In this document: piece after piece, positions 35,877 through 48,713 of the stretch
Position numbering within the stretch: the stretch's first letter is position 1
Layout: every line of letters begins with the position of its first letter
DNA from: Flabesymbios commensalis
Lineage: Eukaryota; Annelida; Polychaeta; Terebellida; Flabelligeridae
DNA: 64,000 bases
Direction: 5' to 3'
NCBI GenBank assembly: GCA_964017125.1
Contig: OZ024905.1
Location: forward strand, 36,116,416-36,180,415
Position numbers and translations under genes: made by a program
Notes under the pieces: model-generated
The model's database searches: none
Seen by the model: only the letters and a program-made list of their open reading frames with translations
What the model was told of the DNA's origin: nothing

Positions 35877-38875
35877 ACAGAGTGTTTTTCCTCGTGGATC
35901 ACTTCACTTGTCCCACAGAGTGTTCTTCCTCGTGGATCACTTCACTCGTTTTACAGAGTGTTTTTCCTCGTGGATCACTTCACTCGTCTTACAGAGTGTT
36001 CTTCCTTGTGGATTACTTCACTTGTTTTACAGAGTGTTTTTCCACGTGGATCACTTCACTCGTCTTACAGAGTGTTCTTCCTCGTGGATCACTGCACTCG
36101 TCTTACAGAGTGTTTTTCCTCGTGGATCACTTCACTCGTCTTACAGAGTGTTCTACCTCGTGGATCTCTTCACTTGTCTTACAGAGTGTTCTTCCTCGTG
36201 GATCACTTCAGTCGTCTTACAGATTGTTCTTCCTGGTGGATCACATCACTCGTCTTACAGAGTGTTTTTCCTCGTGGATCACTTCACCCGTCTTACAGAG
36301 TGTTCTTTCTCGTGGATCTCTTCACTCGTCTTACAGAGTGTTTTTCCTCGTGGATCACTTCACCCGTCTTACAGAGTGTTCTTTCTCGTGGATCTCTTCA
36401 CTCGTCTTACAGAGTGTTTTTCCTCGTGGATCACTTCACCCGTCTTACAGAGTGTTCTTCCTCGTGGATATCTTCACTCGTCTTACAGAGTGTTTTTCCT
36501 CATGGATCACTTCACCCGTCTTACAGAGTGTTTTTCCTCATGGATCTCTTCACTCGTCTTACAGAGTGTTCTTCCTCGTGGATCTCTTCGCTCGTCTCAC
36601 AGAGTGTTTTTCCTCGTGGATCACTTCACTTGTCCCACAGAGTGTTCTTCCTCGTGGATCACTTCACTCGTTTTACAGAGTGCTTTTCCTCGTGGATCAC
36701 TTCACTCGTCTTACAGAGTGTTCTTCCTTGTGGATTACTTCACTTGTTTTACAGAGTGTTTTTCCACGTGGATCACTTCACTCGTCTTACAGAGTGTTCT
36801 TCCTCGTGGATCACTCCACTCGTCTTACAGAGTGTTTTTCCTCGTGGATCACTTCACTCGTCTTACAGAGTGTTCTACCTCGTGGATCTCTTCACTTGTC
36901 TTACAGAGTGTTCTTCCTCGTGGATCACTTCAGTCGTCTTACAGATTGTTCTTCCTGGTGGATCACATCACTCGTCTTACAGAGTGTTTTTCCTCGTGGA
37001 TCACTTCACCCGTCTTACAGAGTGTTCTTTCTCGTGGATCTCTTCACTCGTCTTACAGAGTGTTTTTCCTCGTGGATCACTTCACCCGTCTTACAGAGTG
37101 TTCTTCCTCGTGGATATCTTCACTCGTCTTACAGAGTGTTTTTCCTCATGGATCACTTCACCCGTCTTACAGAGTGTTTTTCCTCATGGATCTCTTCACT
37201 CGTCTTACAGAGTGTTCTTCCTCGTGGATCACTTCACTCGTTTTACAGAGTGTTCTTCCTCGTGGATCACTTCACTCGTCTTACAGAGTGTTCTTCCTCG
37301 TGGATCACTTCACTCGTCTTACAGAGTGTTCTTCCTTGTGGATCTCTTCACTCGTCTCACGGAGTGTTCTGCCTCGTGGATCATTTCACTCGTCTCACAG
37401 AGTGTTCTTCCTCGTGGATCACTTCACTCGTCTTACAGAGTGTTCTTCCTCGTGGATCTCTTCGCTCGTCTCACAGAGTGTTCTTCTTCGTGGATCACTT
37501 CACTTGTCTCACAGAGTGTTCTTCCTCGTGGATCACTTCACTCGTCTCACACAGTGTTCTTCCTCGTGGATCACTTCACTCGTCTTACAGAGTGTTCTTC
37601 CTCGTGGATTACTTCACTTGTTTTACAGAGTGTTTTTCCTCGTGGATCACTTCACTCGTCTTACAGAGTGTTCTTCCTCGTGGATCACTTCACTCGTCTT
37701 ACAGAGTGTTTTTCCTCGTGGATCACTTCACTCGTCTTACAGAGTGTTCTACCTCGTGGATCTCTTCACTTGTCTTACAGAGTGTTCTTCCTCGTGGATC
37801 ACTTCAGTCGTCTTACAGATTGTTCTTCCTGGTGGATCACATCACTCGTCTTACAGAGTGTTTTTCCTCGTGGATCACTTCACCCGTCTTACAGAGTGTT
37901 CTTTCTCGTGGATCTCTTCACTCGTCTTACAGAGTGTTCTTCCTCGTGGATCTCTTCACTCGTCTTACAGAGTGTTTTTCCTCGTGGATCACTTCACCCG
38001 TCTTACAGAGTGTTCTTCCTCGTGGATCACTTCACTTGTCTTACAGAGTGTTCTTCCTCGTGGATCACTTCACTGTCTTACAGAGTGTTCTTCCTCGTGG
38101 ATCACTTCACTCGTCTCACAGAGTGTTCTTCCTCGTGGATCACTTCACTCGTCTTACAGAGTGTTCTTCCTCGTGGATCTCTTCGCTCGTCTCACAGAGT
38201 GTTCTTCCTCGTGGATCATTTCACTCGTCTCACAGAGTGTTCTTCCTCGTGGATCATTTCACTCGTCTCACAGAGTGTTTTTCCTCGTGGATCACTTCAC
38301 TCGTCTCACAGAGTGTTCTTCCTCGTTTATCATTTCACTCGTTTCACAGAGTGTTTTTCCTCGTGGATCACTTCACTCGTCTTACAGAGTGTTCTTCCTC
38401 GTGGATCACTTCACTCGTCTTACAGAGTGTTCTTCCTCGTGGATCTCTTCGCTCGTCTCACAGAGTGTTCTTCCTCGTGGATCATTTCACTCGTCTCACA
38501 GAGTGTTTTTCCTCGTGGATCACTTCACTCGTCTCACAGAGTGTTCTTCCTCGTGGATCATTTCACTCGTTTCACAGAGTGTTTTTCCTCGTGGATCACT
38601 TCACTCGTCTTACAGAGTGTTCTTTCTCGTGGATCACTTTACTCGTCTTACAGAGTGTTCTTCCTTGTGGATCTCTTCACTCGTCTCACGGAGTGTTCTG
38701 CCTCGTGGATCATTTCACTCGTCTCACAGAGTGTTCTTCCTCGTGGATCACTTCACTCGTCTTACAGAGTGTTCTTCCTCGTGGATCTCTTCGCTCGTCT
38801 CACAGAGTGTTCTTCTTCGTGGATCACTTCACTTGTCTCACAGAGTGTTCTTCCTCGTGGATCACTTCACTCGTC
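35877..38875 (+). repeat. Higher-order repeat, copy 2 (offset 3,077 bp)
   Basis: The second copy of the 32,800 block. The matching variants are at 35,908, 36,151, 36,873, 37,747, 38,071, 38,328 and 38,688. At about ten variant positions checked I found no differences between copies. They diverge at about 38,875, where copy 2 has CTCACACAG and copy 1 has CTTACAGAG. Confidence 0.88.
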
Positions 38876-41034
38876 TCACACAGTGTTCTTCCTCGTGGAT
38901 CACTTCACTCGTCTTACAGAGTGCTCTTCCTCGTGGATTACTTCACTTGTTTTACAGAGTGTTTTTCCTCGTGGATCACTTCACTCGTCTTACAGAGTGT
39001 TCTTCCTCGTGGATCACTTCACTCGTCTTACAGAGTGTTTTTCCTCGTGGATCACTTCACTCGTCTTACAGAGTGTTCTACCTCGTGGATCTCTTCACTT
39101 GTCTTACAGAGTGTTCTTCCTCGTGGATCACTTCAGTCGTCTTACAGATTGTTCTTCCTGGTGGATCACATCACTCGTCTTACAGAGTGTTCTTTCTCGT
39201 GGATCTCTTCGCTCGTCTTACAGAGTGTTCTTCCTCGTGGATCTCTTCACTCGTCTTACAGAGTGTTTTTCCTCGTGGATCACTTCACCCGTCTTACAGA
39301 GTGTTCTTCCTCGTGGATCACTTCACTTGTCTTACAGAGTGTTCTTCCTCGTGGATCACTTCACTGTCTTACAGAGTGTTCTTCCTCGTGGATCACTTCA
39401 CTCGTCTCACAGATTGTTCTTCCTCGTGGATCACTTCACTCGTCTTACAGAGTGTTCTTCCTCGTGGATCTCTTCGCTCGTCTCACAGAGTGTTCTTCCT
39501 CGTGGTTCACTTCACTCGTCTTACAGAGTGTTCTTCCTCGTGGATCTCTTCGCTCGTCTCACAGAGTGTTCTTCCTCGTGGATCACTTCACTCGTCTCAC
39601 ACAGTGTTCTTCCTCGTGGATCACTTCACTCGTCTTACAGAGTGTTCTTCCTCGTGGATTACTTCACTTGTTTTACAGAGTGTTTTTCCTCGTGGATCAC
39701 TTCACTCGTCTTACAGAGTGTTCTTCCTCGTGGATCACTTCACTCGTCTTACAGGGTGTTTTTCCTCGTGGATCACTTCACTCGTCTTACAGAGTGTTCT
39801 ACCTCGTGGATCTCTTCACTTGTCTTACAGAGTGTTCTTCCTCGTGGATCACTTCAGTCGTCTTACAGATTGTTCTTCCTGGTGGATCACATCACTCGTC
39901 TTACAGAGTGTTTTTCCTCGTGGATCACTTCACCCGTCTTACAGAGTGTTCTTTCTCGTGGATCTCTTCACTCGTCTTACAGAGTGTTTTTCCTCGTGGA
40001 TCACTTCACCCGTCTTACAGAGTGTTCTTCCTCGTGGATATCTTCACTCGTCTTACAGAGTGTTTTTCCTCATGGATCACTTCACCCGTCTTACAGAGTG
40101 TTTTTCCTCATGGATCTCTTCACTCGTCTTACAGAGTGTTCTTCCTCGTGGATCACTTCACTCGTCTTACAGAGTGTTCATCCTCGTGGATCACTTCACT
40201 CGTCTTACAGAGTGTTCTTCCTTGTGGATCTCTTCACTCGTCTCACGGAGTGTTCTGCCTCGTGGATCATTTCACTCGTCTCACAGAGTGTTCTTCCTCG
40301 TGGATCACTTCACTCGTCTTACAGAGTGTTCTTTCTCGTGGATCTCTTCGCTCGTCTCACAGAGTGTTCTTCTTCGTGGATCACTTCACTTGTCTCACAG
40401 AGTGTTCTTCCTCGTGGATCACTTCACTCGTCTCACACAGTGTTCTTCCTCGTGGATCACTTCACTCGTCTTACAGAGTGTTCTTCCTCGTGGATTACTT
40501 CACTTGTTTTACAGAGTGTTTTTCCTCGTGGATCACTTCACTCGTCTTACAGAGTGTTCTTCCTCGTGGATCACTTCACTCGTCTTACAGAGTGTTTTTC
40601 CTCGTGGATCACTTCACTCGTCTTACAGAGTGTTCTACCTCGTGGATCTCTTCACTTGTCTTACAGAGTGTTCTTCCTCGTGGATCACTTCAGTCGTCTT
40701 ACAGATTGTTCTTCCTGGTGGATCACATCACTCGTCTTACAGAGTGTTTTTCCTCGTGGATCACTTCACCCGTCTTACAGAGTGTTCTTTCTCGTGGATC
40801 TCTTCACTCGTCTTACAGAGTGTTCTTCCTCGTGGATCACTTCACTCGTCTTACAGAGTGTTCTTCCTCGTGGATCTCTTCGCTCGTCTCACAGAGTGTT
40901 CTTCCTCGTGGATCATTTCACTCGTCTCACAGAGTGTTTTTCCTCGGGGATCACTTCACTCGTCTTACAGAGTGTTCTTCCTCGTGGATCACTTCACTCG
41001 TCTTACAGAGTGTTCTTCCTCGTGGATCTCTTCG

Positions 41035-42411
41035 CTCGTCTCACAGAGTGTTCTTCCTCGTGGATCATTTCACTCGTCTCACAGAGTGTTTTTCCTCGTG
41101 GATCACTTCACTCGTCTCACAGAGTGTTCTTCCTCGTTTATCATTTCACTCGTTTCACAGAGTGTTTTTCCTCGTGGATCACTTCACTCGTCTTACAGAG
41201 TGTTCTTCCTCGTGGATCACTTCACTCGTCTTACAGAGTGTTCTTCCTCGTGGATCTCTTCGCTCGTCTCACAGAGTGTTCTTCCTCGTGGATCATTTCA
41301 CTCGTCTCACAGAGTGTTTTTCCTCGTGGATCACTTCACTCGTCTCACAGAGTGTTCTTCCTCGTGGATCATTTCACTCGTCTCACAGAGTGTTTTTCCT
41401 CGTGGATCACTTCACTCGTCTTACAGAGTGTTCTTTCTCGTGGATCACTTTACTCGTCTAACAGAGTGTTCTTCCTTGTGGATCTCTTCACTCGTCTCAC
41501 GGAGTGTTCTGCCTCGTGGATCATTTCACTCGTCTCACAGAGTGTTCTTCCTCGTGGATCACTTCACTCGTCTTACAGAGTGTTCTTCCTCGTGGATCTC
41601 TTCGCTCGTCTCACAGAGTGTTCTTCTTCGTGGATCACTTCACTTGTCTCACAGAGTGTTCTTCCTCGTGGATCACTTCACTCGTCTCACACAGTGTTCT
41701 TCCTCGTGGATCACTTCACTCGTCTTACAGAGTGCTCTTCCTCGTGGATTACTTCACTTGTTTTACAGAGTGTTTTTCCTCGTGGATCACTTCACTCGTC
41801 TTACAGAGTGTTCTTCCTCGTGGATCACTTCACTCGTCTTACAGAGTGTTTTTCCTCGTGGATCACTTCACTCGTCTTACAGAGTGTTCTACCTCGTGGA
41901 TCTCTTCACTTGTCTTACAGAGTGTTCTTCCTCGTGGATCACTTCAGTCGTCTTACAGATTGTTCTTCCTGGTGGATCACATCACTCGTCTTACAGAGTG
42001 TTCTTTCTCGTGGATCTCTTCGCTCGTCTTACAGAGTGTTCTTCCTCGTGGATCTCTTCACTCGTCTTACAGAGTGTTTTTCCTCGTGGATCACTTCACT
42101 CGTCTTACAGAGTGTTCTTCCTCGTGGATCTCTTCGCTCGTCTCACAGAGTGTTCTTCCTCGTGGATCACTTCACTGTCTTACAGAGTGTTCTTCCTCGT
42201 GGATCACTTCACTCGTCTCACAGATTGTTCTTCCTCGTGGATCACTTCACTCGTCTTACAGAGTGTTCTTCCTCGTGGATCTCTTCGCTCGTCTCACAGA
42301 GTGTTCTTCCTCGTGGTTCACTTCACTCGTCTTACAGAGTGTTCTTCCTCGTGGATCTCTTCGCTCGTCTCACAGAGTGTTCTTCCTCGTGGATCACTTC
42401 ACTCGTCTCAC
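41035..42411 (+). repeat. Higher-order repeat shared at offsets 2,811 and 4,329 bp
   Basis: This stretch matches 38,224-39,600 at a constant offset of 2,811 bp: TATCATTT at 38,328/41,139, GTGCTC at 38,921/41,732, TTCTACC at 39,076/41,887, 37-bp monomer at 39,362/42,173. Part of it (40,816-42,090) also matches 45,145-46,419 at 4,329 bp, including the rare CTCGGGGATC at 40,942/45,271. The third copy has a few differences. Confidence 0.8.
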
Positions 42412-45400
42412 AGATTGTTCTTCCTCGTGGATCACTTCACTCGTCTTACAGAGTGTTCTTCCTCGTGGATCTCTTCACTTGTCTTACAGATTGTTCTTCC
42501 TCGTGGATCACTTCACTCGTCTTACAGAGTGTTCTTCCTCGTGGATCTCTTCGCTCGTCTCACAGAGTGTTCTTCCTCGTGGTTCACTTCACTCGTCTTA
42601 CAGAGTGTTCTTCCTCGTGGATCACTTCACTCGTCTCACAGAGTGTTCTTCCTCGTGGATCACTTCACTCGTCTTACAGAGTGTTCTTCCTTGTGGATCT
42701 CTTCACTCGTCTCACGGAGTGTTCTGCCTCGTGGATCATTTCACTCGTCTCACAGAGTGTTCTTCCTCGTGGATCACTTCACTCGTCTTACAGAGTGTTC
42801 TTCCTCGTGGATCTCTTCGCTCGTCTCACAGAGTGTTCTTCTTCGTGGATCACTTCACTTGTCTCACAGAGTGTTCTTCCTCGTGGATCACTTCACTCGT
42901 CTCACACAGTGTTCTTCCTCGTGGATCACTTCACCCGTCTTACAGAGTGTTCTTCCTCGTGGATTACTTCACTTGTTTTACAGAGTGTTTTTCCTCGTGG
43001 ATCACTTCACTCGTCTTACAGAGTGTTCTTCCTCGTGGATCACTTCACTCGTCTTACAGAGTGTTTTTCCTCGTGGATCACTTCACTCGTCTTACAGAGT
43101 GTTCTACCTCGTGGATCTCTTCACTTGTCTTACAGAGTGTTCTTCCTCGTGGATCACTTCAGTCGTCTTACAGATTGTTCTTCCTGGTGGATCACATCAC
43201 TCGTCTTACAGAGTGTTCTTCCTCGTGGATCTCTTCGCTCGTCTCACAGAGTGTTCTTCCTCGTGGTTCACTTCACTCGTCTTACAGAGTGTTCTTCCTC
43301 GTGGATCTCTTCGCTCGTCTCACAGAGTGTTTTTCCTCGTGGATCACTTCACTTGTCTCACAGAGTGTTCTTCCTCGTGGATCACTTCACTCGTCTCACA
43401 CAGTGTTCTTCCTCGTGGATCACTTCACTCGTCTTGCAGAGTGTTCTTCCTCGTGGATTACTTCACTTGTTTTACAGAGTGTTTTTCCTCGTGGATCACT
43501 TCACTCGTCTTACAGAGTGTTCTTCCTCGTGGATCACTTCACTCGTCTTACAGAGTGTTCTTCCTCGTGGATCTCTTCGCTCGTCTCACAGAGTGTTCTT
43601 CCTCGTGGTTCACTTCACTCGTCTTACAGAGTGTTCTTCCTCGTGGATCTCTTCGCTCGTCTCACAGAGTGTTTTTCCTCGTGGATCACTTCACTTGTCT
43701 CACAGAGTGTTCTTCCTCGTGGATCACTTCACTCGTCTCACACAGTGTTCTTCCTCGTGGATCACTTCACTCGTCTTACAGAGTGTTCTTCCTCGTGGAT
43801 TACTTCACTCGTCTTACAGAGTGTTTTTCCTCGTGGATCACTTCACTCGTCTTACAGAGTGTTCTACCTCGTGGATCTCTTCACTTGTCTTACAGAGTGT
43901 TCTTCCTCGTGGATCACTTCAGTCGTCTTACAGATTGTTCTTCCTGGTGGATCACATCACTCGTCTTACAGAGTGTTTTTCCTCGTGGATCACTTCACCC
44001 GTCTTACAGAGTGTTCTTTCTCGTGGATCTCTTCACTCGTCTTACAGAGTGTTCTTCCTCGTGGATCTCTTCACTCGTCTTACAGAGTGTTTTTCCTCGT
44101 GGATCACTTCACCCGTCTTACAGAGTGTTCTTCCTCGTGGATCACTTCACTTGTCTTACAGAGTGTTCTTCCTCGTGGATCACTTCACTGTCTTACAGAG
44201 TGTTCTTCCTCGTGGATCACTTCACTCGTCTCACAGAGTGTTCTTCCTCGTGGATCACTTCACTCGTCTTACAGAGTGTTCTTCCTCGTGGATCACTTCA
44301 CTCGTCTTACAGAGTGTTCTTCCTCGTGGATCACTTCACTCGTCTTACAGAGTGTTCTTCCTTGTGGATCTCTTCACTCGTCTCACGGAGTGTTCTGCCT
44401 CGTGGATCATTTCACTCGTCTCACAGAGTGTTCTTCCTCGTGGATCACTTCACTCGTCTTACAGAGTGTTCTTCCTCGTGGATCTCTTCGCTCGTCTCAC
44501 AGAGTGTTCTTCTTCGTGGATCACTTCACTTGTCTCACAGAGTGTTCTTCCTCGTGGATCACTTCACTCGTCTCACACAGTGTTCTTCCTCGTGGATCAC
44601 TTCACTCGTCTTACAGAGTGTTCTTCCTCGTGGATTACTTCACTTGTTTTACAGAGTGTTTTTCCTCGTGGATCACTTCACTCGTCTTACAGAGTGTTCT
44701 TCCTCGTGGATCACTTCACTCGTCTTACAGAGTGTTTTTCCTCGTGGATCACTTCACTCGTCTTACAGAGTGTTCTACCTCGTGGATCTCTTCACTTGTC
44801 TTACAGAGTGTTCTTCCTCGTGGATCACTTCAGTCGTCTTACAGATTGTTCTTCCTGGTGGATCACATCACTCGTCTTACAGAGTGTTTTTCCTCGTGGA
44901 TCACTTCACCCGTCTTACAGAGTGTTCTTTCTCGTGGATCTCTTCACTCGTCTTACAGAGTGTTCTTCCTCGTGGATCTCTTCACTCGTCTTACAGAGTG
45001 TTTTTCCTCGTGGATCACTTCACCCGTCTTACAGAGTGTTCTTCCTCGTGGATCACTTCACTTGTCTTACAGAGTGTTCTTCCTCGTGGATCACTTCACT
45101 GTCTTACAGAGTGTTCTTCCTCGTGGATCACTTCACTCGTCTCACAGAGTGTTCTTCCTCGTGGATCACTTCACTCGTCTTACAGAGTGTTCTTCCTCGT
45201 GGATCTCTTCGCTCGTCTCACAGAGTGTTCTTCCTCGTGGATCATTTCACTCGTCTCACAGAGTGTTTTTCCTCGGGGATCACTTCACTCGTCTTACAGA
45301 GTGTTCTTCCTCGTGGATCACTTCACTCGTCTTACAGAGTGTTCTTCCTCGTGGATCTCTTCGCTCGTCTCACAGAGTGTTCTTCCTCGTGGATCATTTC

Positions 45401-48400
45401 ACTCGTCTCACAGAGTGTTTTTCCTCGTGGATCACTTCACTCGTCTCACAGAGTGTTCTTCCTCGTTTATCATTTCACTCGTTTCACAGAGTGTTTTTCC
45501 TCGTGGATCACTTCACTCGTCTTACAGAGTGTTCTTCCTCGTGGATCACTTCACTCGTCTTACAGAGTGTTCTTCCTCGTGGATCTCTTCGCTCGTCTCA
45601 CAGAGTGTTCTTCCTCGTGGATCATTTCACTCGTCCTACAGAGTGTTTTTCCTCATGGATCACTTCACTCGTCTCACAGAGTGTTCTTCCTCGTGGATCA
45701 TTTCACTCGTCTCACAGAGTGTTTTTCCTCGTGGATCACTTCACTCGTCTTACAGAGTGTTCTTTCTCGTGGATCACTTTACTCGTCTTACAGAGTGTTC
45801 TTCCTTGTGGATCTCTTCACTCGTCTCACGGAGTGTTCTGCCTCGTGGATCATTTCACTCGTCTCACAGAGTGTTCTTCCTCGTGGATCACTTCACTCGT
45901 CTTACAGAGTGTTCTTCCTCGTGGATCTCTTCGCTCGTCTCACAGAGTGTTCTTCTTCGTGGATCACTTCACTTGTCTCACAGAGTGTTCTTCCTCGTGG
46001 ATCACTTCACTCGTCTCACACAGTGTTCTTCCTCGTGGATCACTTCACTCGTCTTACAGAGTGCTCTTCCTCGTGGATTACTTCACTTGTTTTACAGAGT
46101 GTTCTTCCTCGTGGATCACTTCACTCGTCTTACAGAGTGTTCTTCCTCGTGGATCACTTCACTCGTCTTACAGAGTGTTTTTCCTCGTGGATCACTTCAC
46201 TCGTCTTACAGAGTGTTCTACCTCGTGGATCTCTTCACTTGTCTTACAGAGTGTTCTTCCTCGTGGATCACTTCAGTCGTCTTACAGATTGTTCTTCCTG
46301 GTGGATCACATCACTCGTCTTACAGAGTGTTCTTTCTCGTGGATCTCTTCGCTCGTCTTACAGAGTGTTCTTCCTCGTGGATCTCTTCACTCGTCTTACA
46401 GAGTGTTTTTCCTCGTGGATCACTTCACCCGTCTTACAGAGTGTTCTTCCTCGTGGATCACTTCACTTGTCTTACAGAGTGTTCTTCCTCGTGGATCACT
46501 TCACTGTCTTACAGAGTGTTCTTCCTCGTGGATCACTTCACTCGTCCTACAGAGTGTTCTTCCTCGTGGATCACTTCACTCGTCTTACAGAGTGTTCTTC
46601 CTCGTGGATCTCTTCGCTCGTCTCACAGAGTGTTCTTCCTCGTGGATCATTTCACTCGTCTCACAGAGTGTTTTTCCTCGTGGATCACTTCACTCGTCTC
46701 ACAGAGTGTTCTTCCTCGTTTATCATTTCACTCGTCTCACAGAGTGTTTTTCCTCGTGGATCACTTCACTCGTCTTACAGAGTGTTCTTCCTCGTGGATC
46801 ACTTCACTCGTCTTACAGAGTGTTCTTCCTCGTGGATCTCTTCGCTCGTCTCACAGAGTGTTCTTCTTCGCGGATCATTTCACTCGTCTCACAGAGTGTT
46901 TTTCCTCGTGGATCACTTCACTCGTCTCACAGAGTGTTCTTCCTCGTGGATCATTTCACTCGTCTCACAGAGTGTTTTTCCTCGTGGATCACTTCACTCG
47001 TCTTACAGAGTGTTCTTTCTCGTGGATCACTTTACTCGTCTTACAGAGTGTTCTTCCTCGTGGATCTCTTCGCTCGTCTTACAGAGTGTTCTTCCTCGTG
47101 GATCATTTCACTCGTCTCGCAGAGTGTTTTTCCTCGTGGATAACTTCACTCGTCTCACAGAGTGTTCTTCCTCGTGGAACATTTCACTCGTCTCACAGAG
47201 TGTTTTTCCTCGTGGATCACTTCACTCGTCTCACAGAGTGTTCTTCCTCGTGGATCATTTCACTCGTCTCACAGAGTGTTCTTCCTCGTGGATCACTTGA
47301 CTCGTTTTACAGAGTGTTCTTCCTCGTGGATCACTTCACTCGTCTTATAGAGTGTTCTCCCTCGTGGATCACTTCACTCGTTTTACAGAGTGTTCTTTCT
47401 CGTGGATCACTTCACTCGTCTTACAGAGTGTTCTCCCTTGTGGATCACTTCACTCGTCTTACAGAGTGTTCTTCCTCGTGGATCACTTCACTCGTCTTAC
47501 AGAGTGTTCTTCCTCGTGGATCACTTTAGTTGTCTCACAGAGTGTTTTCCCTCGTGGATCACTTCACTCGTCTTACAGAGTGTTCTCCCTTGTGGATCAC
47601 TTCACTCGTTTTACAGAGTGTTCTTCCTCGTGCATCACTTCACTCGTCTTACAGAGTGTTCTCCCTCGTGGATCACTTCATTCGTCTTACAGAGTGTTCT
47701 TCCTCGTGGATCACTTCACTCGTCTCACAGAGTGTTCTTCCTCGTGGATCATTTCACTCGTCTCACAGAGTGTTCTTCCTCGTGGATCACTTCACTCGTT
47801 TTACAGAGTGTTCTTCCTCGTGGATCACTTCACTCGTCTTATAGAGTGTTCTCCCTTGTGGATCATTTCACTCGTCTCACAGAGTGTTCTTCCTCGCGGA
47901 TCACTCCACTCGTCTTACAGAGTGTTCTTCCTCGTGGATCACTTTACTCGTCTTACAGAGTGTTTTTCCTCGTGGATCACTTCACTCGTCTTGTAGAATG
48001 TTCTTTCTCGTGGATCACTTTACTCGTCTTATAGAGTGTTTTTCCTCGTGGATCACTTCACTCGTCTTGTAGAATGTTCTTTCTCGTGGAGCACTTCACT
48101 CGTCTTACAGAGTGTTATTCCTCGTGGATCACTTCACTCGTCTTACAGAGTGTTTTTCCTCGTGGATCACTTCACTCGTCTTACAGAGTGTTCTTCCTCG
48201 TGGATCACTTCACTCGTCTTACAGAGTGTTCTCCCTTGTGGATCACTTCACTCGTCTTACAGAGTGTTCTTCCTCGTGGATCTCTTCACTCGTCTTACAG
48301 AGTGTTTTTCCACGTGGATCACTTCACTCGTCTTACAGAGTGTTCTTCTTTGTGGATCTCTTCACTCGTCTTACAGAGTGTTCTTCCTCTTGGATCACTT

Positions 48401-48605
48401 CACTCGTCTTACAGATTGTTCTTCCTCGTGGATCTCTTCACTCGTCGTCGTACAGAGTGTTTGCAATCGTGGATCACCTTACTCGTCGTGTAGATAGTGT
48501 GCTTCCTCGTGGACACATCCTAACAGTCCCCATGGTCCTTGTCAATGAGGTCCTCACCTACGACAAAGAGTGTGATCCCTGGCAGACTGCTCTAATATTC
48601 TCTGA

Positions 48606-48713
48606 CCAGCAAACACGAGACATTCACCCAAGGTTGAGTCACTGTTGGGCTAACGTCACAGACGGTGGGCCAGCAGTGACTCAGCCTTGTGTGAACGTCT
48701 CGCATTTGCTGGG
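48606..48713. mobile_element. Palindromic foldback MITE, family B
   Basis: It runs from CCAGCAAACACGAGACATTC to GAACGTCTCGCATTTGCTGGG, with well-matched arms around a centre near 48,660 (ACGTCACAGACGGTGGGCC). It lies less than 100 bp beyond the last satellite monomer. Confidence 0.82.

Larger units (their letters stand above)
30964..48512 (+). repeat. Large 38-bp satellite array, about 460 monomers
   Basis: Monomers of 38 bp follow head to tail without interruption for 17.5 kb. The common monomer begins TTCCTCGTGGATCACTTC and ends ACTCGTCTTACAGAGTGTTC. Its plus strand is pyrimidine-rich (25 of 38) and has two CpG sites. No plus-strand phase contains a stop, so open frames of thousands of codons exist in all three frames and translate to one 38-residue repeat (VFFLVDHFTRLTECSSSWIT and so on). 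I do not call these genes: nominal starts are GTG inside monomers, frames are interchangeable, and no flanking coding signals are seen. Edge monomers are more diverged, with CTTGTAGAATG and CGTCGTCGTACAG forms. Variants recur in longer higher-order patterns. Confidence 0.97.

Noticed and set aside
30980-47529. Giant open frames (up to about 5,000 codons) as protein-coding genes
   Set aside because: They are in satellite DNA, all three frames are open and read the same repeat, nominal starts are GTG within monomers, and no flanking gene signals are seen.
15775-48512. Regular 38-bp periodicity as a CRISPR array
   Set aside because: Units are contiguous with no unique spacers between them, there are no cas genes, and the surroundings are animal DNA.
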